Shown here in pieces: positions 1-6,809 of a stretch of DNA of 15,174 nucleotides (position 1 is the first letter of the stretch; the number at the start of each line of letters is the position of its first letter). This DNA is from an uncultured Oscillospiraceae bacterium (GTDB lineage: Bacteria; Bacillota; Clostridia; Oscillospirales; Oscillospiraceae): positions 1-15,174 of the forward strand of contig CAQCFX010000041.1 of NCBI GenBank assembly GCA_948766235.1. Reading direction: 5' to 3'. The position numbers and the translations under genes are program-made. The notes under the pieces were generated by a model, which was given only the letters and a program-made list of their open reading frames with translations, made no database searches and was not told the DNA's origin.

Positions 1-373
1 CGGCGGCGGCATTCCCGTGGTGGAGACGGACGCGGGCCTGAAGGGCGTGGCCGCCGTCATCGACAAGGACCGGGCCAGCGCCCTGCTGGCTCGGGACGTG
101 AAGGCCGACCAGCTCATTATTCTCACCGCGGTGGACCGCGTGTGCGTCAACTTCAATAAGCCCGACCAGCGGGAGCTGCCCTCTATGACCCTGGCCGAGG
201 CGGAGGAATATATCAAGCAAGGCCAGTTTGCCCCCGGCAGCATGCTGCCCAAGGTGCAGTCCTGCATGGAATTTGTGGAACACAGCGCCAACGGCGGCAC
301 CGCCCTCATCACCTCTTTGGCGCGGGCGGCCGAGGCGCTGGACGGAAAAACGGGAACGGTGGTTGAAAAGTAG
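1..373 (+). CDS. arcC: Carbamate kinase, C-terminal part (5' end outside window)
   Basis: This is the last ~123 residues of carbamate kinase, which makes ATP from carbamoyl phosphate in the final step of the arginine deiminase pathway in the cytoplasm. The reading frame is open from base 2, giving GGGIPVVE, the typical glycine-rich family segment. It continues through the amino acid kinase signature (LKGVAAVIDKDRAS, DQLIILTAVDRV) to PGSMLPKVQSC and the C-terminal GGTALITSL. The family is about 310 residues long, so roughly 60% lies upstream. The GTG at 17 is inside the conserved core and is not the real start. The stop TAG is 34 bases before the carrier gene, with no terminator between, so the two are probably cotranscribed. 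The symbol is based on sequence motifs and on the neighbouring carrier. Confidence 0.93.
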   Translation, partial: GGGIPVVETDAGLKGVAAVIDKDRASALLARDVKADQLIILTAVDRVCVNFNKPDQRELPSMTLAEAEEYIKQGQFAPGSMLPKVQSCMEFVEHSANGGTALITSLARAAEALDGKTGTVVEK

Positions 374-407
374 AAAGAATCGTTTATAATGTAAAGGAGA
401 GATTGTC

Positions 408-1865
408 ATGGCGGAAAAGAAAAAGAAACGCTCGTTAAATACCTTCCTGATCCTGCTGGCCGTCCTGCTGGCGGTGTCTGTCGTCACCTGGATCGCCAAC
501 GGGCAGACCTACACCGGCATCGATGAGGAGACCGGCGAGGCGGTGGAGATGGCGGTGGAGGGCGCGTCCTTCAGCGACATCGTCATGGCCCCCATCGCGG
601 GCTGGCATGACGCCGGGGACGTGATTGGCTTCGTGTTCTGCCTGGGCATTTTCCTGTCCATCCTGACCGCCACAGGGGCACTGGAAACCGGCATACAAGT
701 GCTTGTGAGAGCACTTCACGGCAAAGAGCTGGTGCTGATCTGGATCCTGATGTTCCTGTTTTCCATCGGCGGAACCACCTACGGCATGGGCGAGGAGACC
801 GTGGGCTTCTATATCCTGCTGGCGGCCACCATGGTGGCGGCGGGCTTTGACCCGCTGGTGGGCGCGGCCACCGTCCTGCTGGGCGCGGGCACCGGCGTGC
901 TTGGCTCTACCCTGAACCCCTTCGCCACCGGTGCGGCGGTAGCCGCGGCTGGCGTGGACGTAAATATGGCCACTATTTTTGTTGTGGCTATCATCCTCTG
1001 GCTGGGTACGTTCATCCTCTCCGCCCTGTTCGTCACCGCCTACGCCAAGAAGGTGAAGGCTGGCAAAGGCTCCATCCTCACCGCCGAGCAGATCGGCGAG
1101 TGCAAGGCCGCCTATGGCACCTCCACCGAGATTTCCAGTGATGTCCATCTCACCGGCCGCCAGAAGGGTGTGCTGATCGTGTTCGCCCTGTCTTTTGTGG
1201 TCATGATCCTGGGCTTCATCCCCTGGGGCAGCCTGAACGAGGGCATCTACAACGCCCTGGGCTTCACCAGTGTGATTACCGGAAGCCAACTGGGCGACTG
1301 GTACTTCAATGAGGCTGCCACTTGGTTCCTGCTGATGGGCTTTGTCATGGGCTTCATCGGCCTGGATGACAAGAAGAAGTTCATGCCCTGCGTGATCAAC
1401 GGCTTCACCGACATGATCTCCGTCAACCTGGTCATTGCCCTGGCCCGCGCCACCACTGTCATTATGACCGTGACCGGTCTTGGCTCCTGGCTGGTGGAGG
1501 CATCTATCACCGCGCTCACCGCCTCCGGCCTGCCCGCCCCCGTGTTCGGCTTCCTGGACTATGTGCTCCACGTGGGGCTGAGCTTCCTGGTGCCGTCCTC
1601 CTCCGGTCTGGCGAGCCTGTCCGCCCCCATCGTCTCTCCCATCGTGGCGGGCATGGGCTGGTCCGTGGAGACCTCCATCATGATCAACGTGGCCGCCAAC
1701 GGCTTCGTGAACCTGTTCACCCCCACCTGCGGCTTCATCATGGGCGGCCTGGCCCTGGCCCGGGTTCCCTGGGATGTCTGGGTCAAGTGGTCCGCCAAGC
1801 TGCTGGCCATCATCGCGGTGTTCTCCGCCGTGGTGCTCACCATCGGCATGATGGTTCTGAGCTGA
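408..1865 (+). CDS. YfcC/DcuC-family membrane carrier, probable arginine/ornithine antiporter
   Basis: This 485-residue integral membrane protein belongs to the YfcC branch of the DcuC superfamily. The start ATG is preceded by AAAGGAGA at 393-400, 7 bases upstream. After a lysine-rich cytoplasmic N-terminus (residues 3-8) there are about 11-13 hydrophobic segments, for example near residues 11-30, 69-90, 187-210, 253-272, 303-319, 335-357 and 464-483. Family-like re-entrant motifs are visible: GGTTYGMGEET (121-131), GTGVLGSTLNPFATG (161-175) and VPSSSGLASLSAPI (395-408). YfcC proteins are annotated as basic amino acid or C4-dicarboxylate carriers. Placement directly behind carbamate kinase favours arginine uptake coupled to ornithine export, as expected for the arginine deiminase pathway. 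The substrate is inferred from context only; a dicarboxylate or peptide substrate cannot be excluded. Confidence 0.85.
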   Translation: MAEKKKKRSLNTFLILLAVLLAVSVVTWIANGQTYTGIDEETGEAVEMAVEGASFSDIVMAPIAGWHDAGDVIGFVFCLGIFLSILTATGALETGIQVLVRALHGKELVLIWILMFLFSIGGTTYGMGEETVGFYILLAATMVAAGFDPLVGAATVLLGAGTGVLGSTLNPFATGAAVAAAGVDVNMATIFVVAIILWLGTFILSALFVTAYAKKVKAGKGSILTAEQIGECKAAYGTSTEISSDVHLTGRQKGVLIVFALSFVVMILGFIPWGSLNEGIYNALGFTSVITGSQLGDWYFNEAATWFLLMGFVMGFIGLDDKKKFMPCVINGFTDMISVNLVIALARATTVIMTVTGLGSWLVEASITALTASGLPAPVFGFLDYVLHVGLSFLVPSSSGLASLSAPIVSPIVAGMGWSVETSIMINVAANGFVNLFTPTCGFIMGGLALARVPWDVWVKWSAKLLAIIAVFSAVVLTIGMMVLS

Positions 1866-1900
1866 TTTATCCGATTCGCAAGTTTTATCCTCCCAATCAT

Positions 1901-1947
1901 AGGAAAAGCCGGCCGTATGTGCCTGTCACATACGGCCGGGCTTTCCT
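1901..1947 (+). terminator. Long hairpin terminator after the carrier gene
   Basis: Two 21-base arms (1901-1921 and 1927-1947) pair with a single mismatch around a 5-base loop. The core is GCCGGCCGTATGTG against its complement. The hairpin begins 35 bases after the carrier stop and ends 33 bases before the AraC-type gene. There is only a short T-run (CTTT) within the right arm and no long T-tract behind it, so termination may be incomplete; the symmetrical A/T edges could also work weakly on the other strand. Confidence 0.72.
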
Positions 1948-1980
1948 GTTCCTGAGGGAACCAACAGAGAAAGGCTGAAG

Positions 1981-3291
1981 GTGATCCGTTTGAACCGACC
2001 TGCGGCGATGCAGGACAATCTGTCCGCTTCCAATGATCCGGCCGCCATCTGCTCCTTTGACTACGAGGCCATCCAGGGGCCCACCAAACCGCTGATTCAC
2101 CAATCCGCCCGCTTTATTTACATTAAACGGGGCAGGGGGGCCATTGAGATTGGCGGCGTGAGCTACGACATTGTGCCCAATATGTTAGTGGCCGTCACCC
2201 CATGGACCATCACGGAGATTACAAAGGTGGAGCAGACCCTGCAGCTGATGCTCATCGTCTATGACTATCAGTACATCAACTCTATGCTCAAGGGAGTGCC
2301 GGGGCTGGAGGAGGATAGCGCGGAGCTGCTGCGGTTTTTGTCCATGGAGCCGGTGGCTTACCTGGACTCGGTGCAGGCGGAGTATGTGGACAATCTGGCC
2401 GAGCAGCTCAAGGCGGAGCTGGGAGTGGAATCCACCCGGGTGAGTCCGCCCCCCGACCGTCCCATGGCCCAGCTTTATGTCACCAACAAGCTGGTTGAGC
2501 TGATGATTATGTACCGGCGGTACGTCATGGCTGTTCGAGGCGAGAAGGACTATGAAAAGGGCATCGCCGCAGAGAACTCCATTCTCAGCTACATCTACGC
2601 ACATTCGGCCGAACGGCTTACCCTGGCCAGCGTGGCAGGGGCGTTTTTCATCTCGGAATCCACCCTGTCCAAGCGCATTGCCGACACCACCGGCACCACG
2701 TTCTCCAAGCTGGTGTCCGGCATCCGCATTGAAAAGGCTTCCGATTATTTGATTTATACCGACTTGACTCTGGACGCCATCGCGACCCTTACCGGGTTTG
2801 TGGACGCGTCCCATCTGTCCAAGCATTTTGTGGCTCAGGTGGGGGTGCCCCCCATCAAGTTCCGAAAGATTTATGGAAAATCCAAAACCAAATTCAACCG
2901 CACCAACAAAAACGTGGCCTATGAGGTCACGGACTATATCTACAAAAATTATACCACTGAAAAGCTGACGGCCAGCCAGGTGGCGTCCAAGTTTGGTGTG
3001 TCTGTGGCCGAGATGAACCGGCTGATGCTGTACCACTCCGACATGAATTTTGAGACGCTGCTCAACTTTGTGCGGATTAACCGGGCCTGTGAGCTGCTGG
3101 CGTCCACAGAATACTATGTGATTGACGTGGCCTTTGAGGTGGGTTATAACAATATAAAGACGTTCAATACCAACTTTCTGAAGTTCAAAGGCATGACTCC
3201 CACGGAATTTCGCAGCCGCATTACCTTTCAAAAAGCGGACGGGAGCGAGACGGAGCGGACCGGAAAACGGGGGGCGGACAGCGGAAAGTGA
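1981..3291 (+). CDS. AraC-family regulator with two tandem DNA-binding domains
   Basis: This 436-residue cytoplasmic transcription regulator starts at GTG; the weak purine-rich site AAAGGCTGAAG immediately precedes it. Residues ~40-100 look like a cupin-type ligand-binding region (FIYIKRGRGAIEIGG, then VPNMLVAVTPWTITEI). Residues ~195-300 form a complete AraC helix-turn-helix pair: LTLASVAGAFFISESTLSKR and the second helix unit DAIATLTGFVDASHLSKHF, ending PIKFRKIYGK. Residues ~311-416 form a second AraC pair: LTASQVASKFGVSVAEMNR, then VIDVAFEVGYNNIKTFNTNF, ending MTPTEFRSR. Ordinary AraC proteins have one such pair and about 280-300 residues, so this one carries a duplicated DNA-binding module with low identity between copies. 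It lies downstream of the carbamate kinase/carrier genes and upstream of the B3/B4-argR-argS genes and may control either group. The effector is unknown. Confidence 0.88.
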   Translation: MIRLNRPAAMQDNLSASNDPAAICSFDYEAIQGPTKPLIHQSARFIYIKRGRGAIEIGGVSYDIVPNMLVAVTPWTITEITKVEQTLQLMLIVYDYQYINSMLKGVPGLEEDSAELLRFLSMEPVAYLDSVQAEYVDNLAEQLKAELGVESTRVSPPPDRPMAQLYVTNKLVELMIMYRRYVMAVRGEKDYEKGIAAENSILSYIYAHSAERLTLASVAGAFFISESTLSKRIADTTGTTFSKLVSGIRIEKASDYLIYTDLTLDAIATLTGFVDASHLSKHFVAQVGVPPIKFRKIYGKSKTKFNRTNKNVAYEVTDYIYKNYTTEKLTASQVASKFGVSVAEMNRLMLYHSDMNFETLLNFVRINRACELLASTEYYVIDVAFEVGYNNIKTFNTNFLKFKGMTPTEFRSRITFQKADGSETERTGKRGADSGK

Positions 3292-3300
3292 CGCAAAGCA

Positions 3301-3346
3301 AGAATATACAGAAAATATACGAAAAGTATTGCATAAAAAGCCGTGA
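3301..3346 (+). promoter_or_regulatory. Candidate operator region upstream of the B3/B4 gene (motifs shared with argR)
   Basis: An AT-rich stretch carries AGAATATACA at 3301-3310 and AAAAAGCCGTGA at 3335-3346; both occur identically before argR (4209-4218 and 4220-4231). A third shared word, TGGAATTCAT, lies at 3376-3385 and again at 4186-4195. There is also a small inverted repeat, ATAC/GTAT around GAAAA (3317-3329). The position over and around the promoter suggests a repressor or activator site. ArgR or the tandem AraC protein are the obvious candidates, but this is inference. Confidence 0.45.
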
Positions 3347-3357
3347 AGGTGTATACT
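3329..3357 (+). promoter_or_regulatory. Sigma-A-type promoter for the B3/B4-domain gene
   Basis: The -35 element TTGCAT (3329-3334) and the -10 element TATACT (3352-3357) are separated by exactly 17 bases. The shared word AAAAAGCCGTGA fills most of the spacer, so a protein bound there would block RNA polymerase. The -10 box ends about 73 bases before the ATG at 3431, leaving a leader of roughly 65 bases. Confidence 0.6.
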
Positions 3358-3430
3358 GACAGGGCCTTTCCGGCCTGGAATTCATTTTCGGGCCGATGCA
3401 GGACATTTTGAATTGCAGGAGGCTGTACCT

Positions 3431-4159
3431 ATGAAAAAGTTCATTGCCGACCCCTCGTTTTGGGAGCTGTTTCCCGACGCCGCCATCGGTGTGCTCACTG
3501 TAAAGGACGTGGATGAGGCGGCTCAGCTGTCCCCGGATCAGGCCGGGGAGGTGGCTCAGCTGCTGAAGGAGGCCAACGCCGCTGCGTTGAGCCATCTGGA
3601 TGAGGGCGTTGCCCTGTCCCAAAATCGGGCTGTGGCCGTTTGGCGTGAGGCGTATCAGAAATTCCCCACCAAGAAGGGCGCACGGTGCTCCATTGAGGCG
3701 CTGCTCAAGCGGGTGTCTAAGGGAGAGCCGGTGGGGAGCATCGCCCCCACGGTGGACATCACCAACGCCATCTCTTTGAAATACGCTTTGCCCATTGGTG
3801 TGGAGAATATGGACGCTTTTGACGGCGACCTCCACCTGGGCGCCATGGCCGGCGGCGAGGACTTTCTTCCCATTGGCAGCAGCGAGTCCGATCCCCCCAG
3901 GCCGGGTGAGCTGGCTTACTATGACGCGGCCGGCGTGGTGTGCCGCTGCTGGAACTGGCGGGACGGCCAGCGCACCCAGGTGACGGATAGCACCACCGCT
4001 GAGTTTGTGGCCATGGAGTGCGTGGACCCGGAGCGGCTGGATGCGCTGCGCGCGGCGCTGGACGAGTTGGCGGAGTTGCTGGAGCGGTATGTGGGAGCCA
4101 AGGTGATTGCCAAGCAGGTGGTTACCGGCGCCTGCCCGGAGCTTTTGATTCAGGAATGA
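3431..4159 (+). CDS. Stand-alone B3/B4 (PheT editing-like) domain protein
   Basis: This 242-residue soluble protein matches the B3/B4 domain found in the beta subunit of phenylalanyl-tRNA synthetase, here without the rest of PheT (COG3382-type). The ATG at 3431 is chosen because AGGAGG sits at 3417-3422, 8 bases upstream; the in-frame TTG at 3413 overlaps that site and is rejected. Recognisable parts are SQNRAVAVWREAYQKF (about 62-77), KKGARCSIEALLKRV, then IAPTVDITNAISLKYALPIG and AYYDAAGVVCRCWNWRDGQRT, followed by STTAEFVAMECV. In PheT this fold hydrolyses mischarged Tyr-tRNA(Phe); free-standing versions are thought to act as trans-editing or RNA/amino-acid-binding proteins, with substrate usually unknown. 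It has its own promoter and lies before argR and argS, so an arginine- or tRNA-related job is plausible but unproven. Confidence 0.82.
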   Translation: MKKFIADPSFWELFPDAAIGVLTVKDVDEAAQLSPDQAGEVAQLLKEANAAALSHLDEGVALSQNRAVAVWREAYQKFPTKKGARCSIEALLKRVSKGEPVGSIAPTVDITNAISLKYALPIGVENMDAFDGDLHLGAMAGGEDFLPIGSSESDPPRPGELAYYDAAGVVCRCWNWRDGQRTQVTDSTTAEFVAMECVDPERLDALRAALDELAELLERYVGAKVIAKQVVTGACPELLIQE

Positions 4160-4185
4160 TTTCGTAAGCAGGTTTTCCAATGTGA

Positions 4186-4231
4186 TGGAATTCATGCAAA
4201 AATATGAAAGAATATACAAAAAAAGCCGTGA
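4186..4231 (+). promoter_or_regulatory. Candidate ARG box / operator region upstream of argR
   Basis: The 18-mer at 4193-4210, CATGCAAAAATATGAAAG, agrees with the Bacillus-type ARG box CATGAATAAAAATTCAAG at 13 of 18 positions by eye. It overlaps an inverted repeat TTCAT/ATGAA (4191-4195 and 4204-4208). It is flanked by three words also present before the B3/B4 gene: TGGAATTCAT (4186-4195), AGAATATACA (4209-4218) and AAAAAGCCGTGA (4220-4231). Autoregulation by ArgR is common in the family and fits this position, but the match is imperfect. Confidence 0.45.
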
Positions 4232-4262
4232 GAAACGTGTAGCGCACGGTGTGCACGCCGCA

Positions 4263-4268
4263 TATAAT
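4263..4268 (+). promoter_or_regulatory. Candidate -10 element for argR-argS
   Basis: A perfect TATAAT lies 62 bases before the argR ATG. The sequence 16-18 bases upstream (around 4239-4246, GTAGCGCA) is not a good -35 box, so the promoter is either activator-dependent or weak, or the true start lies elsewhere in the 4160-4330 intergenic region. Confidence 0.4.
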
Positions 4269-4330
4269 TTTCTTATTTGTGGGGTGCGCACTCTTTTCAC
4301 GGGCAACTGAGAAGGGTTGGAAGGACGCTC

Positions 4331-4801
4331 ATGAAAAAGAACCGGCAGAAGCTGATTTTGGAATTGATATCCAGACAGCCGGTGGAAACTCAACAGCAGC
4401 TCCAGGAACTCTTGGAGGAAAATGGGGTCCACTGTACCCAGGCCACGCTCTCCCGGGACCTGCACGCGCTGGGGCTGGTTAAGCAGGTGGAGCCCAACGG
4501 ACGCATCCATTACGGTGTAAATCCGCTGTCCGTGGAGGACAACGATTTGAAGCGCCTGATGAATATCACAAGGATGTCGGCCATTTCCGCGGAGGCAGCC
4601 CAGAATATCATCGTGATTAAAACGCTGCCCGGTTTGGCCAATGCGGTGGGCTCCTATGTGGATAAGCTGGAGCAGCGCGGCTTTGTGGGGAGCTTGGCCG
4701 GCAACGACACAATTTTGCTGGTCATGAAAGATAACGAGGCGGCGGACGAACTGCTTCGCGTCATCCAGGAGCTGTTGGATGGAAAGCACGCCCTGCCATA
4801 A
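4331..4801 (+). CDS. argR: Arginine repressor ArgR/AhrC
   Basis: This 156-residue regulator represses arginine biosynthesis and, in relatives, activates catabolism; it works as a hexamer in the cytoplasm. The ATG at 4331 gives the canonical start MKKNRQKLILELI, with GGAAGGA at 4319-4325 and a 5-base spacer; the upstream in-frame GTG at 4277 would add 18 unconserved residues and is rejected. The N-terminal winged helix holds TQATLSRDLHALGLVK (about 36-51), and the C-terminal ligand-binding/oligomer domain holds GLANAVGSYVDKL and GSLAGNDTILLV (about 121-132). The usual motif is GTIAGDDT: here the first of the two arginine-contacting aspartates is Asn125, followed by Asp126. The stop is 16 bases before argS and that gap contains the argS ribosome binding site, so the two genes form an operon. 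Confidence 0.95.
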   Translation: MKKNRQKLILELISRQPVETQQQLQELLEENGVHCTQATLSRDLHALGLVKQVEPNGRIHYGVNPLSVEDNDLKRLMNITRMSAISAEAAQNIIVIKTLPGLANAVGSYVDKLEQRGFVGSLAGNDTILLVMKDNEAADELLRVIQELLDGKHALP

Positions 4802-4817
4802 CGGAGGATATATCGCC

Positions 4818-6476
4818 ATGAATGATTTTGAACAGAAAATTTTCCAAGCTGTGAAGGATGCTGTACGGGAGGTCTACGGCCTGGAGCCGGAGGCCTCTGT
4901 GCTGACGGTTGAGGTGCCCCGGGACCACCAGCTGGGCGACTATGCCACCGGCGCGGCCATGAAGCTGGCCAAGACGCTGCACAAAAGTCCCATGGACATT
5001 GCCCAGCCTCTGGCGGAGAAGCTCCAGGAACTGGTGCCCGAGGCGGAGTCCGTCACGGTTGCCAAGCCTGGCTTTATTAACTTTAAGCTGCGCAGCGGCG
5101 CGCTGGCGGCGCTGATTAACCAGGTGCTGGACGCGGGGGACGACTACGGAAAGAACGATTCCGGCCAGGGCCAGCGTATCCTGGTGGAGTGGGTGTCCGC
5201 CAACCCCACCGGCGACCTTCACTGCGGCCACGCCCGGAATGCCGCCTGGGGCGACTCCATCTGCCGTCTGTTGGAAAAGAGCGGCTATGATGTGCTGCGT
5301 GAGTTCTATGTAAACGACGCGGGCAATCAGATTGTGATGCTGGGTGAGTCGCTGATTTCCCGCTACTTCGAGCACTTTGGGAAGGAATATCCCCTGCCGG
5401 AGAACGGCTATCACGCCGATGACGTGAAGCAGATTGCCTGTGAAATTGCCCAGCAGGACGGGGAGAAGTGGCTGAATGCCGACCCCAAGGAGCGGCTGGA
5501 GTACTTCATGGCCGAGGGCAAGGCCCGGGAGCTGGAAAAGATTGACCGGGACCTGAAGCTGTACCGGGTGAACATCAAGTCCTGGATGCATGAGACGTTC
5601 TTCTATGAGAATGATATGCAGCGCATCAAGGACTGCCTGAAGCTGATGGATGAGAAGGGCCTTCTCTACGAGCAGGACGGCGCTTTGTGGTTTAAGAGCA
5701 CCGACTACGGCGACGACAAGGACCGCGTTCTGCGCAAGAGCGACGGTACGCTGTCCTACCTCACCCCGGATATTGCCAACCATGTGTACAAGATGGAGCG
5801 CGGCTACCCCAAGATGGTGAATCTGTGGGGCGCGGACCATCACTCCTATGTCACCCGGATGCAGGCTGCCCTCACCGCCCTGGGCTATCCCAAGGGAACG
5901 CTGTCGGTGGACATCATTCAAATGGTACGTATGGTGGAGGACGGCGTGGAGGTCAAGATGTCCAAGCGGACAGGCAACGCCATCACCATCCGGGAGCTGT
6001 GCGAGGATGTGGGCGTGGATGCCGCCCGGTGGTTCTTTGTGTCTAAGGATATCTCCTCCCAGATGGATTTCGACATGAAGCAGGCGGCCGCCCGGGACAA
6101 TGACAACCCGGTGTACTACGCGCAGTATGCCTATTCCCGGATGTGCTCCATCCTGCGCAATAAGGACATCCCGGAGTTTCACCGGGAGGACAGCTACGAC
6201 AGGCTGACGGATGAAAAAGAGCTGCTGCTGTTGCGGATGATTGGCGAGTTCCCCGGGCTGGTGGCGAAGGCCGCCAGGACCCGCAAGCCTAACATTGTTG
6301 CAGATAGCATTTTGGCTATGGTTAAGCTGTACCACAGCTACTACAATGGTACGCGGGTGAACAACCCCGACGACCCGGAGTTGACCAACCAGCGGCTGGG
6401 ATTGGTGAAGGCGCTTCAAATCACGTTGCGTAATGCGCTGGACCTGCTGGGTGTTTCCGCGCCAGAGTCCATGTAA
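4818..6476 (+). CDS. argS: Arginyl-tRNA synthetase
   Basis: This class I synthetase charges tRNA-Arg with arginine in the cytoplasm. It has 552 residues, normal for the family. The ATG at 4818 follows GGAGG at 4803-4807 with a 10-base gap and gives MNDFEQKIFQAVKDAV; the in-frame upstream ATG at 4779 lies inside argR. Domains in order: the N-terminal tRNA D-arm-recognition (additional) domain (about 1-110), the catalytic core with the HIGH-type signature HCGH (135-138) inside SANPTGDLHCGHARNAAWGD, the segment WGADHHSYVTRMQAAL, the KMSKR loop (380-384), and the helical DALR anticodon-binding domain (about 430-552, YYAQYAYSRMCSILRN). All catalytic signatures are intact. It is cotranscribed with argR, which is a notable regulatory pairing, and is followed by a hairpin and a tRNA-Arg gene. 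Confidence 0.97.
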   Translation: MNDFEQKIFQAVKDAVREVYGLEPEASVLTVEVPRDHQLGDYATGAAMKLAKTLHKSPMDIAQPLAEKLQELVPEAESVTVAKPGFINFKLRSGALAALINQVLDAGDDYGKNDSGQGQRILVEWVSANPTGDLHCGHARNAAWGDSICRLLEKSGYDVLREFYVNDAGNQIVMLGESLISRYFEHFGKEYPLPENGYHADDVKQIACEIAQQDGEKWLNADPKERLEYFMAEGKARELEKIDRDLKLYRVNIKSWMHETFFYENDMQRIKDCLKLMDEKGLLYEQDGALWFKSTDYGDDKDRVLRKSDGTLSYLTPDIANHVYKMERGYPKMVNLWGADHHSYVTRMQAALTALGYPKGTLSVDIIQMVRMVEDGVEVKMSKRTGNAITIRELCEDVGVDAARWFFVSKDISSQMDFDMKQAAARDNDNPVYYAQYAYSRMCSILRNKDIPEFHREDSYDRLTDEKELLLLRMIGEFPGLVAKAARTRKPNIVADSILAMVKLYHSYYNGTRVNNPDDPELTNQRLGLVKALQITLRNALDLLGVSAPESM

Positions 6477-6494
6477 GCGGAAAGTGAATACGCA

Positions 6495-6522
6495 AGGGGA
6501 CCCGGTTATCATCGGGTCCCCT
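6495..6522 (+). terminator. Hairpin between argS and tRNA-Arg
   Basis: A perfect 10-bp stem (AGGGGACCCG at 6495-6504 with its complement at 6513-6522) has an 8-base loop. No T-tract follows; only five bases separate it from the tRNA 5' end. It could be a weak terminator of the argR-argS message or a processing/stability hairpin if argS and the tRNA are cotranscribed. Confidence 0.5.
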
Positions 6523-6527
6523 GATAT

Positions 6528-6604
6528 GCGCCCGTAGTTCAATTGGATAGAGCGTCAGATTCCGGTTCTGAATGTTGGGGGTTCGAGTCCCTTCGGGCGT
6601 ACCA
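6528..6604 (+). tRNA. tRNA-Arg (anticodon CCG)
   Basis: This is a 77-base cloverleaf with encoded CCA (6602-6604). The acceptor arm GCGCCCG pairs with CGGGCGT (one G-U), and the discriminator is A. The D arm contains AGTTCAATTGGATAGAG, the anticodon stem TCAGA/TCTGA encloses the loop TTCCGGT, so the anticodon is CCG at 6562-6564 and reads CGG. The T arm is GGGGGTTCGAGTCCCTT. It is unusual and suggestive that a tRNA-Arg gene follows the gene for its own synthetase. Confidence 0.96.
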
Positions 6605-6610
6605 AAAGGA

Positions 6611-6656
6611 AATACCCGCAAATCGTTGAAAAACAGCGGTTTGCGGGTATTTTTTT
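6611..6656 (+). terminator. Intrinsic terminator of tRNA-Arg
   Basis: Stem arms at 6611-6625 (AATACCCGCAAATCG) and 6637-6651 pair over 15 positions with one G-U, with an 11-base loop. The stem runs into seven T residues (6650-6656). It begins 6 bases after the tRNA CCA. This is a strong, classical rho-independent terminator. Confidence 0.92.
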
Positions 6657-6716
6657 CGCGTTTCGGGCGGCTTGCGCGCTCGCTCCAAGTGGCGACTTTT
6701 GGCGGCTTTTGGCGAT

Positions 6717-6809
6717 TTACGTGGTGGAAAAAGTGGTGGAACATCTTTCACTATCTTTTTCAAGCTTATTGGGCAGTGCATCCTCATCCGCCAGAAACGC
6801 TTTTGCCAT
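6717..6809 (-). pseudogene. Possible C-terminal remnant of an unidentified gene
   Basis: On the minus strand a 30-codon open stretch begins MAKAFLADEDALPNKLEKDS and ends STTFSTT before TAA. The same frame is open a few codons further upstream (AAADFYID) and then stopped. The composition is protein-like (charged, amphipathic) but there is no ribosome binding site before the ATG and I do not recognise the family. A decayed recombinase tail beside the tRNA is one possibility; random open sequence is another. Confidence 0.2.

Noticed and set aside
385..390. TATAAT between carbamate kinase and the carrier gene
   Set aside because: It is a perfect -10 hexamer but has no -35 partner that I could find in the end of arcC, and it lies only 17 bases before the start codon; more likely chance within an operon.
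435..1571. 378-codon open frame on the minus strand opposite the carrier gene
   Set aside because: It has Gly/His/Gln-rich low-complexity composition, no ribosome binding site and lies fully inside a well-supported membrane protein gene; it is a shadow of GC-rich codon use.
2185..3231. 348-codon minus-strand open frame opposite the AraC-type gene
   Set aside because: It is antisense to a clear two-module regulator and has no recognisable domain.
3361..3376. GGCC-TTTCC-GGCC mini-hairpin in the B3/B4 leader, considered as attenuator
   Set aside because: The stem is only four base pairs and no alternative structure or T-tract is present.
4231..4260. GTG/CAC-rich palindromic stretch (GCGCACGGTGTGCAC) before argR, considered as an operator
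   Set aside because: The symmetry is short and imperfect and does not match the ARG-box pattern; noted only as background.
4761..6542. 593-codon minus-strand open frame opposite argS
   Set aside because: It is antisense to argS with all catalytic signatures intact on the plus strand.
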